Source: DATLWN01 sp964492895 (GTDB lineage Bacteria > Pseudomonadota > Zetaproteobacteria > Mariprofundales > Mariprofundaceae). From it: a stretch of DNA of 64,000 nt. Each line of letters opens with the position of its first letter. Positions within the stretch are counted from its first letter, which is position 1. Below, piece by piece: positions 1-8,967 of the stretch. Under the pieces are notes generated by a model that did no database searches, was not told the DNA's origin, and saw only the letters and a list, made by a program, of their open reading frames with translations. The translations under genes were made by a program, and so were the position numbers. The stretch covers positions 27,240-91,239 of the forward strand of contig CAZBLR010000006.1 of the NCBI GenBank assembly GCA_964492895.1. The letters are read 5' to 3'.

Positions 1-117
1 CAGCTTTCCGGAAAGATGACTTGATTTCGTGGCCGTTCCGGCCTTGAATTACGAAACAGTGCGACAGCGGATCCCCGGCATACCGATCCGGTTGCCCGTT
101 GCCTTAGAGGAGATGTC

Positions 118-270
118 ATGAGCGAAGTCACGATCACCTGTCCACGGTGCAAGGAAAAATTCAAGGCTGAAAAGTCCGAGCTGTACGAATGCCCGCATTG
201 CGGCACGAACATCCGTCCGAAGAAGAGCGGCAATACGGAACTCGACAAGACCCAGGTGTTCGATACCTGA
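118..270 (+). CDS. Small zinc-ribbon protein, 50 aa
   Basis: A short protein with two knuckles, CPRC at residues 8-11 and CPHC at 25-28, the spacing of a zinc ribbon. The rest is charged, with a lysine-rich stretch after the second knuckle, and no membrane segment. The start is supported by GAGGAG five bases before the ATG. It is convergent with the minus-strand membrane-protein gene downstream. Small ribbons of this type are usually soluble nucleic-acid or protein-binding modules, but nothing here points to a partner. The reading frame and ribosome site are clear; the function is unknown. Confidence 0.8.
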   Translation: MSEVTITCPRCKEKFKAEKSELYECPHCGTNIRPKKSGNTELDKTQVFDT

Positions 271-290
271 CCGCCACCGCCCTCATGGGT

Positions 291-662
291 TCAACGGGTA
301 TGCTTGGAAGTGGCGTCCGGCGTCCCTTCCTTCTTCGGCGCGAGCCTGCCCGGAACCAACCGTCCCTGATCGTCCAGATGGGCGGGCACGTACTGCATAT
401 CGAGGTTCGAGGCGACACCCTGGTGGGTATGCTGCCAGGCCAGGTAGGCGGATAAGGCGCCGATCAGGATTGCCAGCGCCACGTACCCGAGCGAAGGGCC
501 GCCGACCGCATCCGGCGTCACGTCGATGATCTCGGGCTGCATGCGCCGCTGCCGGCGCACCGCCAGCCACAGCCTGAACAGCAGCGCCAGGTTGCGCAGC
601 ACGAACATCACCAGCATCGGGCCGAAAAAGAAGACGATCGCAAGCAGCAGATCGCGGATCAT
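291..662 (-). CDS. Inner-membrane protein of unknown function, 123 aa
   Basis: An N-terminal hydrophobic helix (about residues 5-30), a basic loop (RRQRRM), and a second hydrophobic segment around residues 58-78 suggest two membrane passes with a soluble C-terminal tail of about 45 residues rich in Pro and Lys. I do not recognise the family. The start overlaps the stop of the DUF1841 gene by four bases, so the two are translated together and probably act in the same process. No catalytic motif is visible. Confidence 0.75.
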   Translation of the reverse strand: MIRDLLLAIVFFFGPMLVMFVLRNLALLFRLWLAVRRQRRMQPEIIDVTPDAVGGPSLGYVALAILIGALSAYLAWQHTHQGVASNLDMQYVPAHLDDQGRLVPGRLAPKKEGTPDATSKHTR

Positions 663-1120
663 GTCCGGGCCAGCTCCCGCGCCCGGCGCGCATACTCGGC
701 CACATCCGGTTCACCACCACGGCGCTGGGCCAGATGGACCGTTTCCGCCAGGATCTCGAGCAGCGCATGCATCGCCTGGTGGCGGTCGATATGCCGGATG
801 GCGACCATCTGCTCCAGCGCCATCGCCACCTCGGGCGGCTGGCGCGTCGCCACCTGCTCCTCCAGGGCCAGGTGCAGCGACAGATGCAGGTACGGGTTCA
901 TGCCGTCATCGACGTGAAAGTCGCGATCCAGGAATCGCTCCATGTCGTCGAACAGCGCGTGGTATTCGGGATGCATGCGGATCACCCGCACGATACGCAC
1001 CTCCAGGGCATTCAGCGGCAGGCCGGCCTCGGCCTTCTGCCACGCATCCCAGAAGACCTGGCGATGGGCACGCAGTTGCTCCCGGCTCGGCTGCGGATGT
1101 TCGGGATCCGATCTGCTCAT
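659..1120 (-). CDS. DUF1841 family protein
   Basis: 153 residues, the usual size for DUF1841. It has the family core: a tryptophan-rich N-terminal helix (VFWDAWQKAEAG), the HPEYHALFDD motif near residues 50-59, and the NPYLHLSLHLALEEQV block near 75-90. These proteins are predicted all-helical cytoplasmic proteins widespread in Beta- and Gammaproteobacteria; their role is not established. It is the first gene of a two-gene unit with the downstream membrane protein (four-base overlap) and is divergent from the yfiR operon. Family assignment is firm, function is not. Confidence 0.88.
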   Translation of the reverse strand: MSRSDPEHPQPSREQLRAHRQVFWDAWQKAEAGLPLNALEVRIVRVIRMHPEYHALFDDMERFLDRDFHVDDGMNPYLHLSLHLALEEQVATRQPPEVAMALEQMVAIRHIDRHQAMHALLEILAETVHLAQRRGGEPDVAEYARRARELART

Positions 1121-1313
1121 CCGGCCTCCATGGCTCGATGATCCTGCCGCCCCCCGGGAATTGCAACCCTGCCATCCGGCACCGCCGGACCACGGATCGC
1201 TGGTTCAGTCCCGGGCGGCTGTCTACAATCGCGGGCCGTGTTTCGCCGATGCCCCATGCCCAGTGCAGCCACGCCGCCATTCCCGGCCCGGCGAGCGTAA
1301 CGCTCATGCCGCC

Positions 1314-1883
1314 ATGCACCTGATCCGCCTCGCCGGCCGGCAACTGGGGATCGGCATCATGCTGTGCACCTCGGCCATGGCATCCGCCACGCCGATACAG
1401 GCGGGAACCCTTACGCGCGCCTCGCAGGATGCGCTGGAAGCGGCCTATATCTACAACTTCATCCGGTTCACGTCCTGGCCGGACGAGGGGGACGATGCGC
1501 CGGCCACCGTGCTCGTCGCCGGCGACGACAGGGTGCGTGCGGCCATGCAGAAGATCGCCGCCGAGGCGAACCGGAGCGGATATCCCCGCCTGCGTATCGA
1601 TCCTTGCGTCAGGCTGTCCTGTCTCGCCAGGCCACAGGTCGTGTTCATCGGCAGCGACCAGGAACCGCATCTGCAGCAATGGCTCGACAAGGCCGGGGGG
1701 CAGCCGGTGCTGACCGTATCCGACATCCCGGGGTTCGCCGACAGGGGCGGCATGATCGAGATCGTACGCCACCGCAACCACCTGTCCTTCCGCATCAACA
1801 GGCAGGCCATCGAGGCCGCCAAGCTCTATGTCAGCGCCCAGCTTCTGCAACTCGGCGAAGTGATCGGCGAGGAGCATCCATGA
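1314..1883 (+). CDS. YfiR family periplasmic protein
   Basis: 189 residues with a signal peptide (residues 1-26) and the YfiR core: the AAYIYNFIRFTSWP motif at the mature N-terminus, a VLVAGDD strand and the VLTVSDIPGFADRGGMIEI block. In Pseudomonas YfiR is a periplasmic, redox-sensitive repressor of an inner-membrane signalling enzyme; here the stop overlaps the ATG of a hybrid histidine kinase, so the kinase is the likely target. The two cysteines in CVRLSC could form the regulatory disulfide (inference). The reading frame is open upstream, but this ATG directly precedes the signal peptide. A possible -10 (TACAAT, 1224-1229) lies upstream with a weak -35. The ribosome site is poor. Confidence 0.82.
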   Translation: MHLIRLAGRQLGIGIMLCTSAMASATPIQAGTLTRASQDALEAAYIYNFIRFTSWPDEGDDAPATVLVAGDDRVRAAMQKIAAEANRSGYPRLRIDPCVRLSCLARPQVVFIGSDQEPHLQQWLDKAGGQPVLTVSDIPGFADRGGMIEIVRHRNHLSFRINRQAIEAAKLYVSAQLLQLGEVIGEEHP

Positions 1884-4648
1884 CCCATTCTCCCCTATCC
1901 TCGATCCAGAGAAAGCTCCAGATTTCATTCGCCCTGACCCTGGGATTCGCCACGCTGGTCATCGGCGGCGTATGGATCAGCAGCGATCAGTCCCTGCTGG
2001 AGCACGAGGCCAAGCGCGTCCTGACCGCCCGCGCGGAGGTCATCGGCATCGCCGCCAAGCCTGCGCTGCTGTTCTCCGACAAACGCCTGGCCTACAAGCT
2101 GCTCAGTGGTCTGGAATCGAATGCGGACATCGCACGCCTGAGCCTGTTCACGGCCGACGGCAAGACCCTGGCCAGCATCGTCGCCCGCGGCAACGACGGC
2201 GATACGGTGCGGCCCGTGCCGTTCGAAACCAGCGATTTCCGCATCCTCGGCAACCACATGGAGCTGTACGAACCCATTCTCGACAACGGCTCGCCGATCG
2301 GCGTGGTCTATATCGAATCCAACCTCGACACGCTGAGCAGCAGCGAGCGGACCAGCATCGTCACCATCAGCCTGGTGATGGCCTCCAGCCTGGTCCTCGC
2401 CCTGATCCTCGCCCTGGGCCTGCAGCGGAAGATCACGTCGCCGATCGTGTCGCTGGCCGGCCTGATGCGGCGCGCCAGCGACGAGCAGGACTATTCGCAA
2501 CGCTATTCCGAGGCCAGCGACGTCCGCGAGATCAACGACCTGCTTTCCGGTTACAACACCCTGATCCAGAAGGTCGAGGACGGCTTCGTCACCATCGAGA
2601 ACAGCCAGCGGCAGCTGCGCGAAAGCGAAAGGCGTTTCCGCATCATCGCCGAGGCCACCCCGCTGCCCATCATCATCTCGCGGCCGGACGAGTTGGGCAG
2701 CATCCTGTTCATCAACCGGGCCGCCCTGCAGCTGATGGCCGACGGCCACCACCCGCAGGCTGTGACGGGGACGAGCCTGCTCTACCAGAACCCGGAGGAT
2801 CGCAAGCGGCTGCTCGATCTCGTGACCGCCCAGGGCTCCCTTCATGCCTACGAGATGCCGCTGCGCAAGCTCGACGGCTCGACGATCTGGGTCGAGCTGT
2901 CGATCGTGCCGATCCGCTTCGAGGACGAGCACGGACTGTTCGGTACCTTCGTCGACATCACGGAACGCAGGCTCGTGCAACAGACGCTGGCCAACGTCAA
3001 CGAGGAACTCGAGAAGCGCGTCCTCGACCGGACCCTGGCCCTGCAGGAGGCCAACCGCCAGCTGGTGGGCAGCCGCAAGGAGATCGAACGCGCCCACGAC
3101 GAGCTGCAATCGATTCTCGACAACATGCTCGACACCTATTACCGCTTCGGACCGGACGGCACGCTGGCCTGGACCTCGAAATCGGTGCAAAGCCTGCTCG
3201 GATACACGCCGGAGGAGCTGAGCTCGGTTCCCGTGGAGCGGATCTTCGCGGACCTGGCCGGCCTGCGCGCCTTCAGGGTCGCGTTCGAACGATCGCAAGG
3301 ATCCCTGATAAATTTCGAAACCCGCCTGCGGCGCAAGGACGGCCGAGTCATCTGGGTGTCGAGTTCCGCCAGACTGATCCACAAGCCCGGCAGGGAACAG
3401 GGCGGAGTCGAGGGCGTGATCCGCGACATCACCACCCAGATCGAGGCGAAGGAGCAAAAGGCCGACATGGAGCGCCGCATGGCCCATGTCCAGCGCCTGG
3501 AGTCCCTGGGCGTGCTTGCCGGCGGCATCGCCCACGATTTCAACAACCTGCTTTCCGCCATCCTCGGCAACGCCGAACTGATGCAGCTGAAGCTGGCCGC
3601 CGAATCCGGAGTGGAGAAGGAGATCGGCAGCATCACCGTTTCCTGCGAACGTGCCGCCGACCTATGCCGCCAGATGCTCGCCTACTCCGGTCAGGGAAAG
3701 ACCATCGTCGAGGCGGTCAACATCTCCGACCTCGTCGAGGAAACGGCACAACTGCTGGACGTGTTCGTCTCCAAGAACACGACCGTCAACATGCAGCTCG
3801 ACCCGAAGCTGCCGGCGGTCGAAGCCGACAGGACGCAGCTGCAGCAAATCGTCATGAACCTGATCACGAATGCCGCCGAGGCCATCGGGGACGAGAGCGG
3901 CCGCATCTCGATCTCCACCGCTTGCATCGAGGCCAAAGAGCACGATCTGCGCAGCGAATTCATCGAGGAGCTCCCCAAGTCCGGGCGCTATGTCTGCCTC
4001 GATGTCAAGGACACCGGCTGCGGCATGGACAAGGCGACCATGCAGCGCATGTTCGATCCGTTCTTTTCGACCAAGTTCACGGGGCGTGGCCTGGGCATGA
4101 GCGCCGTGCTGGGTATCGTGCGCAGCCACCTCGGTTCCATCCGCATCAGCAGCCGCCCGGGCGGCGGCACCTCCATCCGCATCCTGCTCCCGGCATCCGC
4201 CATACAGGCCCAGGCCCGGCCGGCCGAGCCCGGGCCGCAGCAACCCGATGTGCAGCCTGCCGCAGACGATACGCAGCAGCAGCCCACCATCCTGGTGGTG
4301 GACGACGAGCGCATGGTCCGATCCATCGTCAAGGCCATCCTGAAGCGCATGGGCTATACGGTGCTGACCGCCGAGAACGGGGTCGAATGCGTCGAGACGT
4401 TCCGCAAATTTCACAAGGACATTGCTGTTGTTCTCCTCGACCTTACAATGCCGCGCATGGACGGGAGAGAGACGTTCCACCAATTGCACGCCATCGATCC
4501 CGAGGTCAAGGTGATCCTGTCGAGCGGCTACTCGCGCGAGGAGGCCTTCCAGCACTTCGGCGACATCTCCCCGGCCGGATTCCTGCAGAAGCCCTACCTG
4601 TCCAAGCCGCTGCAGCAGGCCATCCGGAACGTGATCGGCCGGACATGA
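1880..4648 (+). CDS. Hybrid sensor histidine kinase (periplasmic sensor, two PAS, receiver)
   Basis: 922 residues: membrane helix 15-33, periplasmic sensor resembling CHASE8 (about 35-155), second helix 158-181, HAMP-like segment (185-235), PAS 1 (250-365), coiled coil (365-410), PAS 2 (410-520), HisKA with His552 in GGIAHDFNNLL, HATPase with the N box around 660, and a C-terminal receiver with Asp854 (LLDLTMPRMDG) and Lys904. Autophosphorylation would pass from His552 to Asp854. No DNA-binding output is attached or encoded nearby, so the output is unknown. The ATG overlaps the yfiR stop (ATGA), which fixes the start; the frame is open far upstream but without family similarity. Context (YfiR before, TonB receptor after) suggests an envelope-sensing module. 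Confidence 0.92.
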   Translation: MTHSPLSSIQRKLQISFALTLGFATLVIGGVWISSDQSLLEHEAKRVLTARAEVIGIAAKPALLFSDKRLAYKLLSGLESNADIARLSLFTADGKTLASIVARGNDGDTVRPVPFETSDFRILGNHMELYEPILDNGSPIGVVYIESNLDTLSSSERTSIVTISLVMASSLVLALILALGLQRKITSPIVSLAGLMRRASDEQDYSQRYSEASDVREINDLLSGYNTLIQKVEDGFVTIENSQRQLRESERRFRIIAEATPLPIIISRPDELGSILFINRAALQLMADGHHPQAVTGTSLLYQNPEDRKRLLDLVTAQGSLHAYEMPLRKLDGSTIWVELSIVPIRFEDEHGLFGTFVDITERRLVQQTLANVNEELEKRVLDRTLALQEANRQLVGSRKEIERAHDELQSILDNMLDTYYRFGPDGTLAWTSKSVQSLLGYTPEELSSVPVERIFADLAGLRAFRVAFERSQGSLINFETRLRRKDGRVIWVSSSARLIHKPGREQGGVEGVIRDITTQIEAKEQKADMERRMAHVQRLESLGVLAGGIAHDFNNLLSAILGNAELMQLKLAAESGVEKEIGSITVSCERAADLCRQMLAYSGQGKTIVEAVNISDLVEETAQLLDVFVSKNTTVNMQLDPKLPAVEADRTQLQQIVMNLITNAAEAIGDESGRISISTACIEAKEHDLRSEFIEELPKSGRYVCLDVKDTGCGMDKATMQRMFDPFFSTKFTGRGLGMSAVLGIVRSHLGSIRISSRPGGGTSIRILLPASAIQAQARPAEPGPQQPDVQPAADDTQQQPTILVVDDERMVRSIVKAILKRMGYTVLTAENGVECVETFRKFHKDIAVVLLDLTMPRMDGRETFHQLHAIDPEVKVILSSGYSREEAFQHFGDISPAGFLQKPYLSKPLQQAIRNVIGRT

Positions 4649-4667
4649 ACAGAGCGGTGCGTCCCCG

Positions 4668-6695
4668 ATGATCCGAAACCTGCGGCTTTGGTTGCCGATG
4701 GCAGCCATACTGGCGGCGATGCTGGCGCCAGTGCTGTCGCTATGGCCGGCAACCGCACTGGCAGCCGGCAACGCGTCGGTCACCGACCTGATGGGGCTGA
4801 ACCTGCGGGACCTGATGAACGTGACCGTCACGTCCCCATCCAAGCGGGCGCAGAAATACTACGCGACGGCTGCGGCCCTGTTCGTCATCACCCAGGACGA
4901 CATCCGCCGCTCGGGCGCCCGCAGCATCCCGGAGGCGCTGCGCCTCGCCCCCGGCGTCAACGTACAGCAGATCAACGCCAACCAGTATTCGATCTCCATC
5001 CGCGGCCAGAACGACCTGTTCTCGAACAAGCTGCTCGTGCTGATCGACGGACGGCCCGTGTACACGCCGACCTTCGCCGGGGTGTGGTGGCCCGCCCTGA
5101 ACTACCCCTTGCAGGACATCGACCGCATCGAGGTGTTGCGCGGGCCGAGCGGCGCCGTCTGGGGCGCGAACGCCGTCAACGGCGTCATCAACATCATCAC
5201 CAAGAACGCGCACGACACCAAGGGCCTGATGATCTCCGGCGGCACGGGCAGCCATGAAAAGGGCTTCGGAACCATCCAGGCGGACGGCGACATCGGCCAT
5301 GCCGCGTACCGCGTCTACGGCATGCGTGAGAACCGCGGCGGCTACCTGGACCCTGCCAACAACCAGCGGGCTGTCGATCATCGCAAGTTCGACCAGGGCG
5401 GCTTCCGCATCGACTGGGACGAGGGGGACACGCGCGTGTCGCTGCACGGGGACAGCTACCAGGTCAAGGCCGGCGCCTTCGGCATCATCGACAGCCAGCC
5501 CGGCAATCCCTCCGTCCCCTACACCAGCGAGAACCTGTATACGGGGCGCAATGTGGTGCTGAAGGTCCAGGACAGCCTGACCGACAACACGCAGCTGACG
5601 GCCCAGACCTTCTACGACCAGACCACGGTCTCCACGCCGTTCTTCGGCGAACGTCGCGACACCTACGATGTCGACCTGCAGCTGAACCTGTCGCAGCTGC
5701 CGCACCAGTTGGTGTCGCTGGGCTACGATTTCCGCAGCTCCTACGGCAACATGACCGACACCCCGGTGCTGCAGCTTCCCAGCCAGCGCGACGTGCTGCA
5801 CTCCTACTTCCTGAACGACGACATCCGCATTGTGGATGGGCTGCACCTGATCCTCGGGACCAAGATCGAACGCAACCGCTACACCAACTGGCAGACGGAA
5901 CCGAACGCGCGCCTGATCTATAGCGCCGACACCTGGGCGGTGTGGGCCGCATACTCGCAGGCGGTGCGCGCCCCGGACATGGTCGAGAACGGCATCAGCT
6001 TCAATGCCAACGGCCAGCCCGGCATGGTCGTTCGCCTGCTCGGCACCGGCATCGTGCGCCCCGAACGCGTCGAGTCCTACGAGGCCGGCTACCGCTTCTT
6101 CCCGGACAACAACACCCTGCTGCAGGCCACGGTCTTCCAGATGAACTACCACGGCGTGTCGGACGCTCATCTGCAGACCGCAAACGCCTTCCCCGAGGGT
6201 GGCTATATGGTCTACCCGTCCTACCTGATGAACCTGCTGGACGGCCGCGTCATCGGCATCGAGGGCGATTTCACCTACCGCTTCAGCGACTGGGGCAAGC
6301 TCAAGGGCACGATCAGCTACATGGACCAGGTGTACTGGCCCAATCCCATCAACGATAGCGAGGCCCGGATCACCGCCTTCACCGTCACCCAGAAGACCCC
6401 GCGCCTGCAATACACGGCCGGACTGAGCCTCGATCCGCTCAGGAATGTCGAGATGGACATGAACCTGTATCACTTCAACGCCTTCCGCGGCAGCGTGTCC
6501 GGCAAGGGCTACGACGTGAAGGCCTACACGCGCCTGGATGCGCGCATCGGCTGGAAGCCGACCCGGAAGGTCGAGATCGCGCTGGTCGGCAAGAACCTGC
6601 TGCAGCAGACGCACCGGGAGGAGATCAACAACTTCCTGGAGAACGCCACGCTGATCGAACAAAGCTATCTGTGCATGGCGACCATCCGCTACTGA
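4668..6695 (+). CDS. TonB-dependent outer-membrane receptor
   Basis: 675 residues with a signal peptide (cleavage after about residue 33, ALA/AG), a plug domain (about 55-180, including QDDIRRSGARSIPEALRLAP and IEVLRGPSGAVWGANAVNGVI) and a beta-barrel ending with aromatic Tyr, as barrels usually do. The barrel is short, like receptors of the FepA/BtuB-related class that follow YfiR and a signalling kinase in many proteobacteria. The ligand cannot be read from the sequence. It begins 19 bases after the kinase stop, so the three genes form one operon. It may carry signal as well as substrate (inference). Confidence 0.92.
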   Translation: MIRNLRLWLPMAAILAAMLAPVLSLWPATALAAGNASVTDLMGLNLRDLMNVTVTSPSKRAQKYYATAAALFVITQDDIRRSGARSIPEALRLAPGVNVQQINANQYSISIRGQNDLFSNKLLVLIDGRPVYTPTFAGVWWPALNYPLQDIDRIEVLRGPSGAVWGANAVNGVINIITKNAHDTKGLMISGGTGSHEKGFGTIQADGDIGHAAYRVYGMRENRGGYLDPANNQRAVDHRKFDQGGFRIDWDEGDTRVSLHGDSYQVKAGAFGIIDSQPGNPSVPYTSENLYTGRNVVLKVQDSLTDNTQLTAQTFYDQTTVSTPFFGERRDTYDVDLQLNLSQLPHQLVSLGYDFRSSYGNMTDTPVLQLPSQRDVLHSYFLNDDIRIVDGLHLILGTKIERNRYTNWQTEPNARLIYSADTWAVWAAYSQAVRAPDMVENGISFNANGQPGMVVRLLGTGIVRPERVESYEAGYRFFPDNNTLLQATVFQMNYHGVSDAHLQTANAFPEGGYMVYPSYLMNLLDGRVIGIEGDFTYRFSDWGKLKGTISYMDQVYWPNPINDSEARITAFTVTQKTPRLQYTAGLSLDPLRNVEMDMNLYHFNAFRGSVSGKGYDVKAYTRLDARIGWKPTRKVEIALVGKNLLQQTHREEINNFLENATLIEQSYLCMATIRY

Positions 6696-6705
6696 CGGAC
6701 TGGTA

Positions 6706-7521
6706 TTACAGACGCCGGTGCCTCAACGCCGGGATCATCGAGCGCACCTGCCGGACCCTGGCCATGTCCAGGTCGGCCAGCACCAGGCCTTCGCCGTCGT
6801 CGCGGCATCCCAGCACCTCGCCCCACGGATCGACGATCATGCTGTGGCCCCAGGTCCGGCGCCCGCCCGGATGCTCGCCCGTCTGGCCGGCCGCCAGCAC
6901 GTAGGCCTGGTTCTCGATGGCGCGGGCGCGCAGCAGCGTTTCCCAGTGGGCCATGCCGGTCGGCACGGTGAACGCTGCGGGCACCGTCAGCACCTGGCAC
7001 CCGATCTCGGAATAGCGGCGGTACAGCTCCGGAAAGCGCAGGTCGTAGCACACGGACAGTCCGATCTGCCAGGGGCCGACAGGCACCGATTTCGGCGCAT
7101 CGCCGGGCGCAATCGTCGCCGACTCCAGATAGCGCTCGGGGCCCAGGTCGACGTCGAACAGGTGCATCTTGTCGTAGATCTCCAGCAGCCTGCCGTCGGC
7201 GGAGAACACCGCGCAGGCATTGCGCAGCAGATCGGAGTCCTTCTCCCTCAGCAGCACGCTGCCGCCGACGATGGCCATACGGTGGCGTTCGGCCTGCTCG
7301 CCCAGGAAGCCCAGCATCCACGAATCCTCGGGGTACTCGGCGGCGTTGCGGCGCGCCGCGTCATCGCGGCCCATGAAGGCGAAGTTCTCGGGCAGCACCA
7401 GCAGGCGCACGGCCTCGGACGCCGCCGCGTCGCACAGCCGCGCCACCGTGGCCATGTTGTGTTCCTTGTCGTCTCCGGAGCTCATCTGCACGCAGGCGAC
7501 GCGCAGCATCCCGGTACTCAT
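6706..7521 (-). CDS. Carbon-nitrogen hydrolase (Nit1/Nit2-like amidase)
   Basis: 271 residues of the nitrilase superfamily. The Glu-Lys-Cys triad is visible: Glu45 in LVLPENFAF, Lys118 in YDKMHLFDV and Cys158 in SVCYDLRFPELYR. The KMHLFDVD and DLRFPELYR signatures are those of the Nit branch, whose members deaminate glutathione (metabolite repair) or hydrolyse omega-amides. It is convergent with the TonB receptor and overlaps the upstream protease gene by four bases, so it is the last gene of a trmB-DUF4438-protease-nit operon. The exact substrate is inferred from family only. Confidence 0.9.
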   Translation of the reverse strand: MSTGMLRVACVQMSSGDDKEHNMATVARLCDAAASEAVRLLVLPENFAFMGRDDAARRNAAEYPEDSWMLGFLGEQAERHRMAIVGGSVLLREKDSDLLRNACAVFSADGRLLEIYDKMHLFDVDLGPERYLESATIAPGDAPKSVPVGPWQIGLSVCYDLRFPELYRRYSEIGCQVLTVPAAFTVPTGMAHWETLLRARAIENQAYVLAAGQTGEHPGGRRTWGHSMIVDPWGEVLGCRDDGEGLVLADLDMARVRQVRSMIPALRHRRL

Positions 7522-8120
7522 TTGGGTTCCAGCATCAACATGTGCTGCTGATGATCGATGGTCATCTTGTAGGCGCCCAGGAAATTCATGCCGAGCAACC
7601 CGACCTGGCCGCTGGCATCGATATCGTGCACCACGGCGCTGACATCGTCGGCATGCAGCGATCCGAGGTCAAAGCTGCCGACGCTGACCAGCGGCGCGTT
7701 GATGAGACCGTTGGCGGTCTGGATGGGGATGCTGCCCGTCCCCTCGGTACCGATCCCGGCCTGTTGGGCCACGGCCCGGGGGATCACCATCAGGCTGGCG
7801 CCGGTATCGACGATGAAATCCACCGCCACGCCGTTGACCTGGCCCTGGACATGCATCTGGCCGGCGATGTCCCGGTAGGGAATGGAGGCGCGCAGGCGCT
7901 GCTGGTTGAAGTCGGGGTTGTGCACCGTGTTGCCCGTACCCATGTCGACCCGCTTGGCGCCCTGCCCCACCGGCACATCGGAGTAATGGACGCGGCCGTC
8001 GGCGTCCGTCCAGGTGTATACCTGTGCCTGCACGGCATGCGGAAGCCCCAGAATGGCCACCGCGAGCAAAAACAGGGTGCTACGCAGCAAAGCGCCCCAG
8101 ACCCAGCACCGATCCGACAT
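7518..8120 (-). CDS. Secreted retropepsin-like aspartic protease with DUF4124-like N-terminus
   Basis: 200 residues: signal peptide (1-32), a short DUF4124-like segment (VYTWTDADGRVHYSDVP, 34-50), then a single retropepsin-like lobe with catalytic Asp105 in VDTGAS and the second signature LLGMNFLGAY near residue 175. One lobe implies an active homodimer, as in the clan AA family TIGR02281. It should act in the periplasm or membrane-anchored. The start is supported by GAGGAGG seven bases before the ATG, although it overlaps the end of the DUF4438 gene by 41 bases. Substrate unknown. Confidence 0.87.
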   Translation of the reverse strand: MSDRCWVWGALLRSTLFLLAVAILGLPHAVQAQVYTWTDADGRVHYSDVPVGQGAKRVDMGTGNTVHNPDFNQQRLRASIPYRDIAGQMHVQGQVNGVAVDFIVDTGASLMVIPRAVAQQAGIGTEGTGSIPIQTANGLINAPLVSVGSFDLGSLHADDVSAVVHDIDASGQVGLLGMNFLGAYKMTIDHQQHMLMLEPK

Positions 8121-8967
8121 TGGCGCCCTCCTCGATCACGGGCACCAGCCGGCCCGGCGTACTGCTGCTCATCAGCGTCATCATGCCGGGGCCGTGCCCG
8201 GCCAGCGGCGAATCGGAATGGATGACCACGCCGATGGTGATGGCACCCTTGCGATAGGTGCGCCCGTAGCGGTTGTCGTGGTCGAGCACGGCCACGAAAT
8301 CCCCGAACCTGAGGCGATCCAGCCCGAACTCGCGCACCGTTTCCTCGTCCTGGCACAGGATGTCGTAGTCGCCGGTGGTTACCGACAGCGAGCCGATGCC
8401 CGAGCCCATGGCATGCCCCGGCACCACCACGTGCACCGGCACCTCCAGGGCGCCGTTTGCGCCCTGGCGCAGGCCCCAGGCCTCCAGCAGGCCCGGGTCG
8501 AGGTTGTAGATGTGGACGTCCGGGTAATCGACGAGGCGCAGGCCCTGGCCGTAGCCCCGGATCAGGAATTTGTCGTCGCAGGTCAGCTTGTCCAGCGTCG
8601 CATCCGGGAAATCGAGCATCAGGTGCTCGACGCCGCCATGGTGCCCGATCACCGTGCCCTTCTCGCCCTTGGCCTCGCCGGAGACCACGCGCGCCTCGTT
8701 GCCGCAGCAGGACAGGAACTGGAAGCCGGCCTCGGCCTTCCTATTGGCATGCGAAAGCTTGGCCGACACGCCCGGCTCGATATGCTCGCCGGCCCAGCCG
8801 AACACCGAGTCGCCGACCTTGACGTTGTAGGTGATGCCGCCGGTGGACGGCCATGCGAACACCTCGCCGTTGGCCCCCACCTCGAACGGGGCCCACTGGT
8901 TGGCCGGCGACACCGTGCCCTGCACCGCCGTCATCACCAGCTGCTCGCGATTGGTCTTCAGGCTCAT
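8080..8967 (-). CDS. DUF4438 family protein
   Basis: 295 residues with the DUF4438 landmarks: LKTNREQLV and VQGTVSP at the start, GGITYNVKVGDSVFGWAG, GEAKGEKGTVIGHHGG near residue 95, YGQGLRLVDYPDV, a run of HVVVPGHAMGSGIGS, and GVVIHSDSPLAGHGPGMMTL near the C-terminus. Members are known structurally from Thermotoga but have no assigned reaction; the conserved His/Asp/Gly pattern hints at an enzyme or metal site (inference). The ATG overlaps the trmB stop by four bases, fixing the start even though the frame is open through trmB. Translational coupling with tRNA methylation and a protease is unusual for this family. Confidence 0.88.
   Translation of the reverse strand: MSLKTNREQLVMTAVQGTVSPANQWAPFEVGANGEVFAWPSTGGITYNVKVGDSVFGWAGEHIEPGVSAKLSHANRKAEAGFQFLSCCGNEARVVSGEAKGEKGTVIGHHGGVEHLMLDFPDATLDKLTCDDKFLIRGYGQGLRLVDYPDVHIYNLDPGLLEAWGLRQGANGALEVPVHVVVPGHAMGSGIGSLSVTTGDYDILCQDEETVREFGLDRLRFGDFVAVLDHDNRYGRTYRKGAITIGVVIHSDSPLAGHGPGMMTLMSSSTPGRLVPVIEEGANVGSVLGLGRFAA

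Noticed and set aside
942..1313. Upstream open extension of yfiR
   Set aside because: Frame is open by high GC only; it runs antisense through the DUF1841 gene and has no family similarity or ribosome site.
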